From: Methanobrevibacter thaueri
GTDB taxonomy: Archaea > Methanobacteriota > Methanobacteria > Methanobacteriales > Methanobacteriaceae
Assembly: GCF_015062905.1 (NCBI RefSeq)
Contig: NZ_SUTK01000001.1
Span: 1 to 64,000 of the forward strand
DNA: 64,000 nt
Direction of reading: 5' to 3'
Below are positions 56,600 to 64,000 of this stretch, in pieces. Both the position numbers and the translations under genes were made by a program. The notes below the pieces were generated by a model. That model saw only the letters and a list, made by a program, of their open reading frames with translations. It searched no databases and was not told the origin of the DNA. Each line of letters opens with the position of its first letter. Positions within the stretch are counted from its first letter, which is position 1.

Positions 56600-57145
56600 A
56601 TGAATGTCATTGTCATTCCCGATACTTCGATGATTGTCATTCCATTGATTGAAAAGAATGGACACACTTACTTATCCCCTAGCAATTTCTCCCGCTATGA
56701 CAATATGGACATTTGCGAAGGCAACCTGACCTTTGATAACTTGATTACGAAATATTCCTCAAGTGAACTTCCGTCAGGCGTTAAATCAAGATTATTTTTG
56801 TTTTCTAAAGTGATTGACCAGGCAGATGCCGCAATCATCATTGGAAAGCGTCCCAGAAAATATAAAAAAATTTACAGTCCATTGAATGATTTGATACTTT
56901 TCGGCGGAAATGCCTGCAACAATGCGCACAGCCTATTTGTCAAGATTGTCAATGATTTGGATATTCCGACCTTGAGGCTTGCCTTTCCAACAACTCAGGA
57001 AGAGATTATTGACCTGATTGATAAGACAAACTCCTTTTTGCAGAATTTAAGTGCAGATGATGAAATCGGTGTTGATTTAGTGCCCAAAAAAGAAAAATAT
57101 TCCGTTTCTGAGGTTAAAAAAATATTAAATAATAATAATTTCTAA
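56600..57145 (+). CDS. uncharacterised alpha/beta protein
   Basis: 181 residues; I do not recognise the family. Begins with a buried strand and Asp ('MNVIVIPDTSMIVIPLIEKN'), has a basic loop ('IIIGKRPRKYKKIYSP') and a Gly-Asn motif ('LILFGGNACNNAHSLFVKIV'). The last third is helical and lysine-rich. No signal peptide or membrane helix. It stands between PAC2 and EndoQ, ten bases before the latter, so possibly one transcript. A nucleic-acid or nucleotide role would fit the neighbours, but there is no direct evidence. Confidence 0.7.
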   Translation: MNVIVIPDTSMIVIPLIEKNGHTYLSPSNFSRYDNMDICEGNLTFDNLITKYSSSELPSGVKSRLFLFSKVIDQADAAIIIGKRPRKYKKIYSPLNDLILFGGNACNNAHSLFVKIVNDLDIPTLRLAFPTTQEEIIDLIDKTNSFLQNLSADDEIGVDLVPKKEKYSVSEVKKILNNNNF

Positions 57146-57154
57146 CTATTAATC

Positions 57155-58333
57155 ATGTTAGTAAATGCCGATTTTCACATTCACAGCTGTTTTTCAATGG
57201 CATCCTCAAAGGATATGCTGATTAGGAATATGGCTCCCAAATCAAAATTAAAAGGTTTGCAGCTTTTGGGAACCGGTGATGGACTCCATCCGAAGTGGCT
57301 GGATATCATTGAGGAAAGCACCACTTATTCAGGAGACGGAATCTACACAAACGATGATATGGATTTCATTTTGACAACGGAAGTTGAAGGAAAAAACAGA
57401 ATTCATCACCTGATTATCATTCCCGATTTGGACATTGCCCGTGAAATGTCAGAGAAATTGCCATCAAAAAACAAGGATGTTGATGGAAGGCCTAAAACAA
57501 AACTTGGAGGAGCAGAGTTATTGGATTTTGCTCATGAATATGACTGCTTGATTGGTCCGGCGCATGCATTCACTCCATGGACGGGAATGTATAAGTCTCA
57601 TGACAGCATATATGACTGTTACCAAAAGGCTCCTGATTTTGTTGAATTGGGCCTGTCAGCAGACACTTCAATGGCCGACAGGATTTCAGAACTCAAGGAT
57701 TTTGTGTTTTTGACAAACTCAGATGCCCACTCCCCATGGCCACACAGGTTAGGTCGTGAATTCAATCGGATAGAATTGGAAGACATTTCCTATTCTTCAA
57801 TCAAAAAGGCTTTTAGGAAAAGGGATGTCAAGGCAAATTACGGTCTCGTGCCCAATTTGGGAAAATATCACATGACTGCATGCACCAAGTGCCATAAATT
57901 GGTTGATCCTATTGCCGCTCAAGAAAATCGGATGAAATGTTCATGCGGAGGCACAATCAAAAAGGGTGTTGACTTCAGAATATCGGAAATTGCGGATTTC
58001 GACAAGCCGGTCCATCCTGATTTAAGACCGAAATATGTTCATCTGATGCCTTTGGCTGAGATAATCTCTTCTGTTCATGATAAGGGTGTTACCACAAAGT
58101 TCGTGCAGGGAATCTGGCAGAAATTGATTGACAGTTTCGGCACAGAAATCAATGTTTTGATTGACGCGCCGTTGGATGAAATCAAAAGAATCGATGGAAA
58201 TGTTTCATTGGCCATTGAATCTTTTAGAAATGATTCTATTGATGTTGTTCCTGGCGGCGGTGGCAAGTATGGTCAGATATTGTTTAAAAAAGAAGAAAAG
58301 ATGCCTAAAGTTGTCACTTTAGACAGTTTTTAA
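57155..58333 (+). CDS. endonuclease Q (EndoQ)-like PHP-domain nuclease
   Basis: 392 residues. PHP metal ligands: 'NADFHIHSCFSMASS' (HIH), 'LTTEVEG', 'IGPAHAFTPWTGMY', 'LTNSDAHSPWPHRLG'. A CxxC-CxC zinc finger follows ('CTKCHKLVDP' with 'MKCSCGGTIKKG'), then a helical C-terminal domain ending 'PGGGGKYGQI'. EndoQ cuts 5' of deaminated bases such as hypoxanthine and uracil. The very end, 'KVVTLDSF', resembles a PCNA-interacting (PIP) motif though it lacks the leading Gln and the second Phe. PCNA is encoded 4 kb upstream. Confidence 0.88.
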   Translation: MLVNADFHIHSCFSMASSKDMLIRNMAPKSKLKGLQLLGTGDGLHPKWLDIIEESTTYSGDGIYTNDDMDFILTTEVEGKNRIHHLIIIPDLDIAREMSEKLPSKNKDVDGRPKTKLGGAELLDFAHEYDCLIGPAHAFTPWTGMYKSHDSIYDCYQKAPDFVELGLSADTSMADRISELKDFVFLTNSDAHSPWPHRLGREFNRIELEDISYSSIKKAFRKRDVKANYGLVPNLGKYHMTACTKCHKLVDPIAAQENRMKCSCGGTIKKGVDFRISEIADFDKPVHPDLRPKYVHLMPLAEIISSVHDKGVTTKFVQGIWQKLIDSFGTEINVLIDAPLDEIKRIDGNVSLAIESFRNDSIDVVPGGGGKYGQILFKKEEKMPKVVTLDSF

Positions 58334-58336
58334 AAA

Positions 58337-58410
58337 CGGACTTGGAGGGATTTGAACCCTCGATCTTAAGATTAGGAGTCTTACGCCCTTCCAGACTAGG
58401 CTACAAGCCC
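58337..58410 (-). tRNA. tRNA-Arg (anticodon CCT)
   Basis: Cloverleaf on the minus strand: acceptor GGGCTTG/CAAGTCC (one G-U pair), D-stem GCCT/GGGC, anticodon stem TAAGA/TCTTA with loop CTCCTAA (CCT, reads AGG), T-arm GAGGG-TTCAAAT-CCCTC, discriminator G. CCA not encoded, no intron. Confidence 0.94.
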
Positions 58411-58465
58411 AAAATATTATTAAGTCACTAAAATTAACTTTTACAAAAAAAAGAAATTATAAGGA

Positions 58466-58539
58466 CGGACCCGCCGGGATTTGAACCCGGGGTCTTCGGA
58501 TTAGAAGTCCGACGCCCTATCCAGCTAGGCTACGGGCCC
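58466..58539 (-). tRNA. tRNA-Arg (anticodon TCT)
   Basis: Cloverleaf on the minus strand: acceptor GGGCCCG/CGGGTCC, D-stem GCCT/GGGC, anticodon stem TCGGA/TCCGA with loop CTTCTAA (TCT, reads AGA), T-arm CCGGG-TTCAAAT-CCCGG, discriminator G. Related in sequence to the CCT tRNA 55 bases away, so probably an old duplication. Confidence 0.95.
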
Positions 58540-58629
58540 TTACATATAGCAATAATAATTTTATTTTTCTTGTTATATATACTTAACTATTTTTTTAAAA
58601 ATAAAAAAAGAAAGGATTAAAAATAAATT

Positions 58630-59148
58630 TTATCCTCTTCCAGTACTTCCGCTAGCGTCATCAACGCTGATGGTGTCTACAAGATTTCCATCTTGGTCAT
58701 AGATATTGAAATACCATACTCCATCGGAATAGTAACCGTCACCAACGTAGCATCCATCTTCTAATACAGAGTCAGCTGCAATAGCTTGTGCATCTGAATA
58801 GGACATTTGTGTGCTTGTGCTTCCGCTATCATCACTATTTGAGTCTCCACTGTCGCTGCTTGAAGGTGCTGGACTGCTTGATGAACTTGAGGAAGAACTA
58901 CCTGAATCACTACTTGATGAACCAGATCCACTTCCGGAACTACTGGAACTTCCAGCAGTGGTTGCTACGGAAGAAGAATGATTTCCTAAAGTGGTATTAT
59001 TTCCAATTCCATTTCCAGCGTCATTTGCTCCCATACTAGATAAATTAGAGAATATTGGGTTTTCAGTATTGGTTATGCCGTATGCAGTAACTGCTGCTGC
59101 GATACATAATACAATAATTATTGAAATGATTATATTTGCTTTATCCAA
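58630..59148 (-). CDS. membrane-anchored Ser-rich surface protein
   Basis: 172 residues. AGGAGGG (59161-59155) six bases before TTG 59148 fixes the start. One N-terminal helix ('ANIIISIIIVLCIAAAVTAY') serves as anchor or signal. A linker of about 55 residues made mostly of Ser, Gly, Asp and Pro follows. The C-terminal 55 residues hold a small domain: 'MSYSDAQAIAADSVLEDGCY', 'GDGYYSDGVWYFNIYDQDGN', close to PepSY-like or small beta folds. The Ser-rich part is likely to be extracellular and perhaps glycosylated (inference). It is divergent from frhA. Confidence 0.7.
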   Translation of the reverse strand: MDKANIIISIIIVLCIAAAVTAYGITNTENPIFSNLSSMGANDAGNGIGNNTTLGNHSSSVATTAGSSSSSGSGSGSSSSDSGSSSSSSSSSPAPSSSDSGDSNSDDSGSTSTQMSYSDAQAIAADSVLEDGCYVGDGYYSDGVWYFNIYDQDGNLVDTISVDDASGSTGRG

Positions 59149-59254
59149 TTTTTTCCCTCCTATCAATCGTATTTAATCATAATAAGTAAAATTAGTTTCT
59201 CATCTTTTATATATATTTCGATTTATAATTTTTGAAATGCTTATTAATAATGAC

Positions 59255-59304
59255 AGACATATATACTTAATGTTAGTTTCTAATTTATAATTGAGGTGAC
59301 ATAT
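59255..59304 (+). promoter_or_regulatory. frh promoter and ribosome site
   Basis: TATA-like CATATATACTT at 59259-59269, about 40 bases before the TTG at 59305, with GAGGTG at 59294-59299 as ribosome site. This short leader suits a highly expressed operon. Confidence 0.55.
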
Positions 59305-60519
59305 TTGAAAGATAGAGTAGTTATATCCCCTACAACTCGTCAAGAGGGCCATGCCGAACTTGTCATGGAAGTAGACGACGAAGGGATTGTTACAAAAGGT
59401 ATGTATTTAAGTATAACTCCTGTAAGGGGTTTAGAAAAGATGGTTCTTAACAAAGCACCTGAAACCGCTCCTGTTTTATGTCAAAGGATTTGTGGAGTAT
59501 GTCCTATTCCACACACTTTAGCATCCGCAGAAGCTATGGATATGGCTTTAGGTATCGAAATTCCTAAAGCAGCTAAATTGTTAAGAAAAGCTGTTGCAGC
59601 AGCACACGGAATTAACAGTGCAGCAATTCACCACTTCTTAGTTGCACCTGACGTTGTCCCAGCGGACAAATTCGCAGATGCAGTTAACAGCGTAAGTGAA
59701 GTAAGAAAACATGTTCAATATGTTGTAGACATGATTGCTGGTGAAGGTATCCACCCATCCGATATTAGGGTTGGAGGAATGGCTAGAAACATTACACCAT
59801 TCACCAAAGAAAGATTAATCGAAAGAATGACAGCATTAAAACCAATACTTGACGCACACGTTGAATTTATTGCAAACTGTGTTCAAGAAGCTGGTTTACC
59901 TGCAGATTTAGGTGTTGTTAACCAACCGTTAATGGCAATGGATGCAACTTACGGTACCAATGACTTTGATATGGACAAATTCTCAGAAGTATTACCTGAA
60001 GCATGGTATGATGACCCAGAAATCGGTAAAAAAGCATGTTCAGTAATTCCATTATGGGAAGGTGTAAATGTTGAAACCGGTCCAAGAGCAAGAATGGAAA
60101 AATTCTCAGGCTTCAAAGACAAAGGTGTAGTTGCTCAACATCTCGCTCGTGCTCAAGAAATGTTGAAAAATTACGACGCTTGTATGGAAGCATTAGATGC
60201 AATTGATACTGCAGCACCTGCAAACGTATCTTACGATAAGAGAGGAACTGGTGAACTTGGATTTGGTGTTATTGAAGGTCCTAGAGGAACTGACGTACAC
60301 ATGGCTCAAGTTAAAGAAGGAAAAACCCAATTCTACTCTGCAATTGTACCAACTACTTGGAACATTCCAACAATGGGTCCTGCAACCGAAGGATTCCACC
60401 ATGAGTTAGGTCCACATGTAATCAGAGCTTACGATCCATGTTTATCCTGTGCTACTCATGTAATGGTAGTTGACGATGAAGACAAATCCATTCTCAAAAA
60501 TGAAATGGTGAGAATCTAA
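59305..60519 (+). CDS. frhA: coenzyme F420 hydrogenase, alpha (NiFe) subunit
   Basis: 404 residues, large subunit of the F420-reducing [NiFe]-hydrogenase, which oxidises H2 and passes electrons to F420 for methanogenesis. Nickel ligands come as CxxC near the start ('[14 protein letters not shown]') and near the end ('[11 protein letters not shown]'). The Cys-His end is followed by a short tail that FrhD would remove. TTG 59305 behind GAGGTG gives the usual N-terminus; GTG 59296 overlaps the ribosome site and is unlikely. First gene of frhADGB. Confidence 0.96.
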   Translation: MKDRVVISPTTRQEGHAELVMEVDDEGIVTKGMYLSITPVRGLEKMVLNKAPETAPVLCQRICGVCPIPHTLASAEAMDMALGIEIPKAAKLLRKAVAAAHGINSAAIHHFLVAPDVVPADKFADAVNSVSEVRKHVQYVVDMIAGEGIHPSDIRVGGMARNITPFTKERLIERMTALKPILDAHVEFIANCVQEAGLPADLGVVNQPLMAMDATYGTNDFDMDKFSEVLPEAWYDDPEIGKKACSVIPLWEGVNVETGPRARMEKFSGFKDKGVVAQHLARAQEMLKNYDACMEALDAIDTAAPANVSYDKRGTGELGFGVIEGPRGTDVHMAQVKEGKTQFYSAIVPTTWNIPTMGPATEGFHHELGPHVIRAYDPCLSCATHVMVVDDEDKSILKNEMVRI

Positions 60520-60538
60520 GTAGTGGAGGAAATTTTAA

Positions 60539-61108
60539 ATGCCTTATGATTCGGAGATTATTGTCATAGGATGCGGGAATGTATTATTTAAGGATGACGG
60601 ATTCGGTCCTGTTATCATAAACATATTGCAAAAATACTGCAACGATAAGAATGATTACTATGACCCGGCTGTCACAGCTTATGTTGAAGATGAATTCGAC
60701 AAAGATGTTCTGGCTGAAATCCAGGAAAAATTTGAAGGAATAACATTACCTGAAAGTATCCAGTTCATTGACGGTGGTACTGCAGCTCCAACAAACTTTT
60801 TCCCATTGTACGAGGAATACGATTGGAAAAAACTGATTGTTATTGATGTTGTTGAATTTGATGCAGAACCTGGAACCGTTGATGTATTCGATCCGAATAT
60901 AATGAAAATAGGAAAATATGACAATCCTCACGGAATGACTGTTGAAGAACCGCTTCAGAAAATATCTGAAAAATGTGAAGTGGTTGTAGTGGGTTGCAAA
61001 CCTGCTTTAATTCCAACTCCGGATGTGGATTTGGGTTTAACAGAACCCGTAATCAAGGCTGTTCCTAAAACTATTGATATTATTTTAAAAGAAATTGGGG
61101 TAAAATAA
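60539..61108 (+). CDS. frhD: F420 hydrogenase maturation endopeptidase
   Basis: 189 residues of the HycI/HoxM-type hydrogenase protease family: '[20 protein letters not shown]' with the metal-binding Asp, '[20 protein letters not shown]' and '[17 protein letters not shown]'. It trims the C-terminus of FrhA after nickel insertion. GGAGG lies eight bases before the ATG. Its stop overlaps the frhG start by one base. Confidence 0.94.
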   Translation: MPYDSEIIVIGCGNVLFKDDGFGPVIINILQKYCNDKNDYYDPAVTAYVEDEFDKDVLAEIQEKFEGITLPESIQFIDGGTAAPTNFFPLYEEYDWKKLIVIDVVEFDAEPGTVDVFDPNIMKIGKYDNPHGMTVEEPLQKISEKCEVVVVGCKPALIPTPDVDLGLTEPVIKAVPKTIDIILKEIGVK

Positions 61109-61956
61109 TGTTTGATAAATTGAAAAAAGCTTTTGGCGGTTCCAAAGAAGAAAAAATCGAACCAAAAGTAGAGGAAAAAGTTGAAGCTGCTCCTGAAAAA
61201 CCTGTTGAAGCTGCTCCTGCAGAAGAAACAAAAGCTGCAGCTAAACCACGTATCGGTTACATTCACTTAAGTGGTTGTACTGGAGATGCAATGTCTTTAA
61301 CCGAAAACTACGACATTTTATCTACTGTATTAACCGATATGATTGATATTGTTTACGGACAAACTTTAGTAGACAAATGGGTTCACGGTACTTACGCTGA
61401 AGAAATGCCTGAAATGGACTTATGTTTAATTGAAGGATCCGTATGTTTACAAGATGAACACAGTGTACAAGAATTATTAATGGCAAGAGAAAAATCTGGC
61501 TTAATCTGTGCATTCGGTTCCTGTGCTATGACCGGTTGTTTCACAACCTTCGCACGCGGAGGCCAACAAGCACAACCTAAACACGAATCTTTTGCACCAA
61601 TCAGTTCTTTAGTTAAAGTTGACTGCGCACTTCCTGGTTGTCCTGTAGCTCCTGAAATGATTGCAAAAACAGTTGTTGCATTATGTAACGGAGACATGGA
61701 ATACTTACAACCTGCTATTGATAAAGCTGCTTGTAACGCTGGATGTGGCTGTGACGTATTAACCAACGTAATCCGTAACGGATTATGTACTGGATGTGGA
61801 ACTTGTGCTCTAGCTTGTCCTACAAGAGCTATGGGCTTTTCTGAAGGTAGACCTAGCTGTGATAGAGACAGATGTATTAAATGTGGATCTTGTTATGCAA
61901 TGTGTCCAAGAGCATGGTTACCTATAAAAAGAATTAAAGAGGAAACTGGATTATAG
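61108..61956 (+). CDS. frhG: coenzyme F420 hydrogenase, gamma (FeS) subunit
   Basis: 282 residues. The proximal cluster region is '[20 protein letters not shown]' and '[20 protein letters not shown]', with '[14 protein letters not shown]'. Two ferredoxin-like clusters at the C-terminus: '[16 protein letters not shown]' and '[16 protein letters not shown]'. It links the NiFe site of FrhA to FrhB. The first 47 residues are an Ala/Glu/Lys-rich extension. It ends 11 bases before frhB. Confidence 0.96.
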   Translation: MFDKLKKAFGGSKEEKIEPKVEEKVEAAPEKPVEAAPAEETKAAAKPRIGYIHLSGCTGDAMSLTENYDILSTVLTDMIDIVYGQTLVDKWVHGTYAEEMPEMDLCLIEGSVCLQDEHSVQELLMAREKSGLICAFGSCAMTGCFTTFARGGQQAQPKHESFAPISSLVKVDCALPGCPVAPEMIAKTVVALCNGDMEYLQPAIDKAACNAGCGCDVLTNVIRNGLCTGCGTCALACPTRAMGFSEGRPSCDRDRCIKCGSCYAMCPRAWLPIKRIKEETGL

Positions 61957-61967
61957 GAGGAATGAAC

Positions 61968-62819
61968 ATGCCATTAGGAACTTATAAAGAAGCATTATCT
62001 GCAAGAGCTACTGATAGCAAAATTACTGATGTATCACAAGACGGAGGAATCGTTTCAGCATTACTCTGTTACGCAATTGATGAAGGAATCATTGAAGGTG
62101 CAGTTGTAGCTGGAACTCCTGATGAAGATTGGAGACCTATTCCTACTGTAGTAACTTCCGCTGATGAAGTTATCGCAGCAGCAGGTACCAAATACTCAAT
62201 GTCCCCAACCTTATCCGCTGTAAAAGAAGCTACCCGTCAATATGGTTTAGAAAAAGTCGGTGTTGTAGCAACTCCATGTCAAACCCAAGGTTTAAGAAAA
62301 GCACAAGCTTATCCATTTGCAAGATTTGTTGCTGATAAAATCAAATTAATCATAGGTATCTACTGTATGGAAAACTTCCCTATGGCTTCCCTTGATACTT
62401 TCGCAACCGCAAAATTAGGATTTGACTCATTACAAGATGCTACCAAAATGGACATCGGTAAAGGTAAATTCTGGTTAACCAAAGACGGCGAAGACTCTGG
62501 TTTAGCTATTAAAGAAACCCACGGATACGAACAAGCTGGATGTAACATCTGTATGGATTACGTATGTGAATGGGCTGACGTATCAACCGGTTCTGTAGGA
62601 TCTCCTGACGGATGGTCCACTGTTTTAACCAGAACCGATGACGGTGAATCAATCTTTAAAGCTGCTGTTGACGCTGGTTTAATTGAAACAAAACCAATGG
62701 ACGATGTAAAACCTGGTCTTCCTTTACTTGAAAAATTAGCTAAAGGTAAAAAGGACAAAAACGGCAAAGAACGTGAAAGAAGAGCAAAAATGGGATTACC
62801 ACTTCCTGTGGAATACTAA
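61968..62819 (+). CDS. frhB: coenzyme F420 hydrogenase, beta (F420-binding) subunit
   Basis: 283 residues. FrhB carries FAD and one 4Fe-4S cluster and reduces F420. '[20 protein letters not shown]', '[20 protein letters not shown]', '[13 protein letters not shown]' and '[20 protein letters not shown]' are family motifs with the cluster cysteines. AGGAGG (61955-61960) seven bases upstream favours ATG 61968 over the ATG two codons earlier. A strong terminator follows. Confidence 0.96.
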   Translation: MPLGTYKEALSARATDSKITDVSQDGGIVSALLCYAIDEGIIEGAVVAGTPDEDWRPIPTVVTSADEVIAAAGTKYSMSPTLSAVKEATRQYGLEKVGVVATPCQTQGLRKAQAYPFARFVADKIKLIIGIYCMENFPMASLDTFATAKLGFDSLQDATKMDIGKGKFWLTKDGEDSGLAIKETHGYEQAGCNICMDYVCEWADVSTGSVGSPDGWSTVLTRTDDGESIFKAAVDAGLIETKPMDDVKPGLPLLEKLAKGKKDKNGKERERRAKMGLPLPVEY

Positions 62820-62825
62820 TTCCAC
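62808..62825 (+). terminator. frh operon terminator
   Basis: Perfect stem GTGGAAT/ATTCCAC with loop ACTA, overlapping the frhB stop codon and followed by a long T-rich tract. Confidence 0.8.
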
Positions 62826-62960
62826 TTCTTTCTTTTTTTTATTTTTTTTAATTGACTTTTATTGGTCGCATTTTTTTTAAAACTAATCTAATACTATTTT
62901 TTCATATGAAATTGTTGTAAAAAAAGTGATTTCATTATATATTGTAAATATAATGTTAAT

Positions 62961-62978
62961 GAAGAGAGCGCTCTCTTC
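62961..62978 (-). terminator. palindrome at the end of map
   Basis: Perfect 18-base palindrome GAAGAGAGCGCTCTCTTC, eight bases beyond the map stop codon. On the minus strand it is followed by ATTAACATTATATTTAC rather than a clean T-run, so a terminator is likely but an operator is possible. Confidence 0.5.
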
Positions 62979-62985
62979 ATCTTAT

Positions 62986-63903
62986 TTAAATGGTTGTAAC
63001 GGTACAGCCGTCCTTTTCAATAATTAATGTGTGTTCTTTTTGGCTTACAAAGCAATCCTGTTTTTCACGCAGTGGAGCATATGCATAGACTGCCATCGCA
63101 TCTGACAATTGCTTTAATGCAATGTTTCCTTTTCTCTCACCGAATTCACTGGTAATCCATCTTCCTGAAAATGGAACAAACCGGTGGTTGTTTTGAATAT
63201 ATTTCAGGACTCTTTGTGTGCTTTTCATTCTGAACGGTCTGTTTTTCATGTATGAGAATATGTAATGTCCCGGAGCATCGTTTACAATCCCCTCTCCGTT
63301 TGTTGCAAAGGGTTCGATTGCTACCGCCTGACCTTCATCCAGGATGTAGTGATCATGATTATCGTAGTTTGGGATTGAAATTCCCGCATGCAGGTTATTC
63401 TGTTCCAGGCTATGGCCGGTTAAATTGAATATTGGGTTTAATTTGTACTCGGAAATTGCTTCATGAACCGCTTCACCGATTTTTGAGACTTCAATTCCAG
63501 CCCTTGCGGTTGCGATTGCCGCTTCAAGGCCGGCTTCGGATGCTTCAACTATCTCCTCATGAAGATTGATCTCGTCTTGGGTATAGTTTTCATCAATGTT
63601 TCCATCAGCGATAACAGTGATGGCGGTATCTGCAATATATCCATCAACCATTGCTCCCAAGTCTAGTTTCACCATGTCTCCCGCTTTAATTACGGTTTTG
63701 TCATTTGCAGGAGAGGTATAATGTGCAGCCACTTCATTCAATGATACGTTGCAAGGAAATGCAATTTGGGCACCTGATTTTAATATTTCGCTTTCCACAT
63801 ATTCAACTAGGTCAATGACCAATGTTCCTTCTTTTATCATTTTTGAAGCTTCGTCACGTATTTTGGAAGCTATTTTTCCTGATTGTATATAAGATTCCAT
63901 CAT
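62986..63903 (-). CDS. map: methionine aminopeptidase (type II)
   Basis: 305 residues. Removes the initiator Met. Metal ligands: two Asp in 'VKLDLGAMVDGYIADTAITV', His in 'NLTGHSLEQNNLHAG', Glu in 'VAIEPFATNGEG' and the last Glu in 'SQKEHTLIIEKDG'. The helical insertion before the C-terminus is typical of type II (archaeal/eukaryotic) enzymes. Two ATGs in tandem (63903 and 63900) are possible starts. Confidence 0.96.
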   Translation of the reverse strand: MMESYIQSGKIASKIRDEASKMIKEGTLVIDLVEYVESEILKSGAQIAFPCNVSLNEVAAHYTSPANDKTVIKAGDMVKLDLGAMVDGYIADTAITVIADGNIDENYTQDEINLHEEIVEASEAGLEAAIATARAGIEVSKIGEAVHEAISEYKLNPIFNLTGHSLEQNNLHAGISIPNYDNHDHYILDEGQAVAIEPFATNGEGIVNDAPGHYIFSYMKNRPFRMKSTQRVLKYIQNNHRFVPFSGRWITSEFGERKGNIALKQLSDAMAVYAYAPLREKQDCFVSQKEHTLIIEKDGCTVTTI

Positions 63904-63924
63904 AAGTTTTTACCTTCTGTGTTA

Positions 63925-63946
63925 ATCAATTAAATATTTAATTGAT
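63925..63946. promoter_or_regulatory. 22-base palindrome in the map upstream region
   Basis: Perfect palindrome ATCAATTAAA-TA-TTTAATTGAT lies 22 bases before the map start and may overlap its promoter. It could be an operator shared with a rightward gene beyond the window. Confidence 0.4.
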
Positions 63947-63989
63947 AAAGTTTATATATTAATTTATTAGTATACATTATATATTAATT

Positions 63990-64000
63990 GGAGGTTAAAA
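63990..64000 (+). promoter_or_regulatory. ribosome site at the right edge
   Basis: GGAGGTTAAAA forms the last 11 bases and follows a TATA-like TTATATATTAATT. A rightward gene probably begins just beyond the window. Confidence 0.45.

Overview
The window looks like chromosome of a hydrogenotrophic methanogen of the order Methanobacteriales, most like Methanobrevibacter. The evidence is a complete F420-reducing hydrogenase operon (frhADGB), the F430-biosynthesis gene cfbD, archaeal information-processing genes (PCNA, GINS, L44e, S27e, aIF2-alpha, Nop10, archaeal LeuRS, TruD, type II methionine aminopeptidase), AT-rich DNA with AT-rich spacers, GGAGG/GGTGA ribosome sites, and very large secreted adhesin-like proteins with Ig-like and lysine-rich modules. 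The species cannot be fixed from sequence alone.

Layout. 1-2882: 5' part of a beta-helix adhesin-like gene running off the left edge. 3.1-9.4 kb: leuS and nadE, an NTF2-like protein, a UbiB-family kinase with a DUF308 membrane protein. 9.7-11.5 kb: a decayed patch with a truncated DUF389 gene, a direct repeat and an archaeal ATPase broken inside its Walker A motif. 11.6-16.1 kb: Get3/ArsA ATPase, a small membrane protein and a 987-residue secreted protein with an unrecognised C-terminal region. 16.2-19 kb: cbiE and an HxlR regulator, divergent from a macrodomain-SirTM pair (reversible ADP-ribosylation). 19-25.8 kb: two phosphoesterases, YchF GTPase, SAP/TIGR04076 pair, an anion permease. 25.9-31.5 kb: a 1855-residue adhesin-like protein with three long tandem repeats. 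31.5-35.1 kb: C_GCAxxG_C_C protein, cfbD, hisH and an AIR-synthase-like gene. 35.2-45.8 kb: pilin-like protein, tRNA-Arg(GCG), truD, zinc-ribbon membrane protein, AcnX small subunit, amidohydrolase, ferredoxin-nitroreductase, copper-type P-ATPase, purB, XRE regulator and CPBP protease. 45.9-52.3 kb: complete trpEGDCFBA operon behind TRP-box-like sites. 52.4-58.6 kb: PCNA, GINS, ribosomal and translation genes, PAC2 chaperone, EndoQ, two tRNA-Arg genes. 58.6-64 kb: serine-rich surface protein, frhADGB, map.

Working together. Frh supplies reduced F420 from H2 for methanogenesis, CfbD makes the F430 of methyl-CoM reductase, and CbiE serves the corrinoid branch. The trp operon is self-contained. 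The secreted repeat proteins, the pilin-like protein and the serine-rich protein form a cell-surface set. The points most worth following are the HxlR-controlled SirTM/macrodomain module without lipoylation partners, the unknown domain of the 987-residue protein, two genes that seem to start with AUU, a 28-residue membrane peptide, and the cfbD-hisH-AIR synthase cluster. No CRISPR array, intact insertion sequence or prophage was seen.
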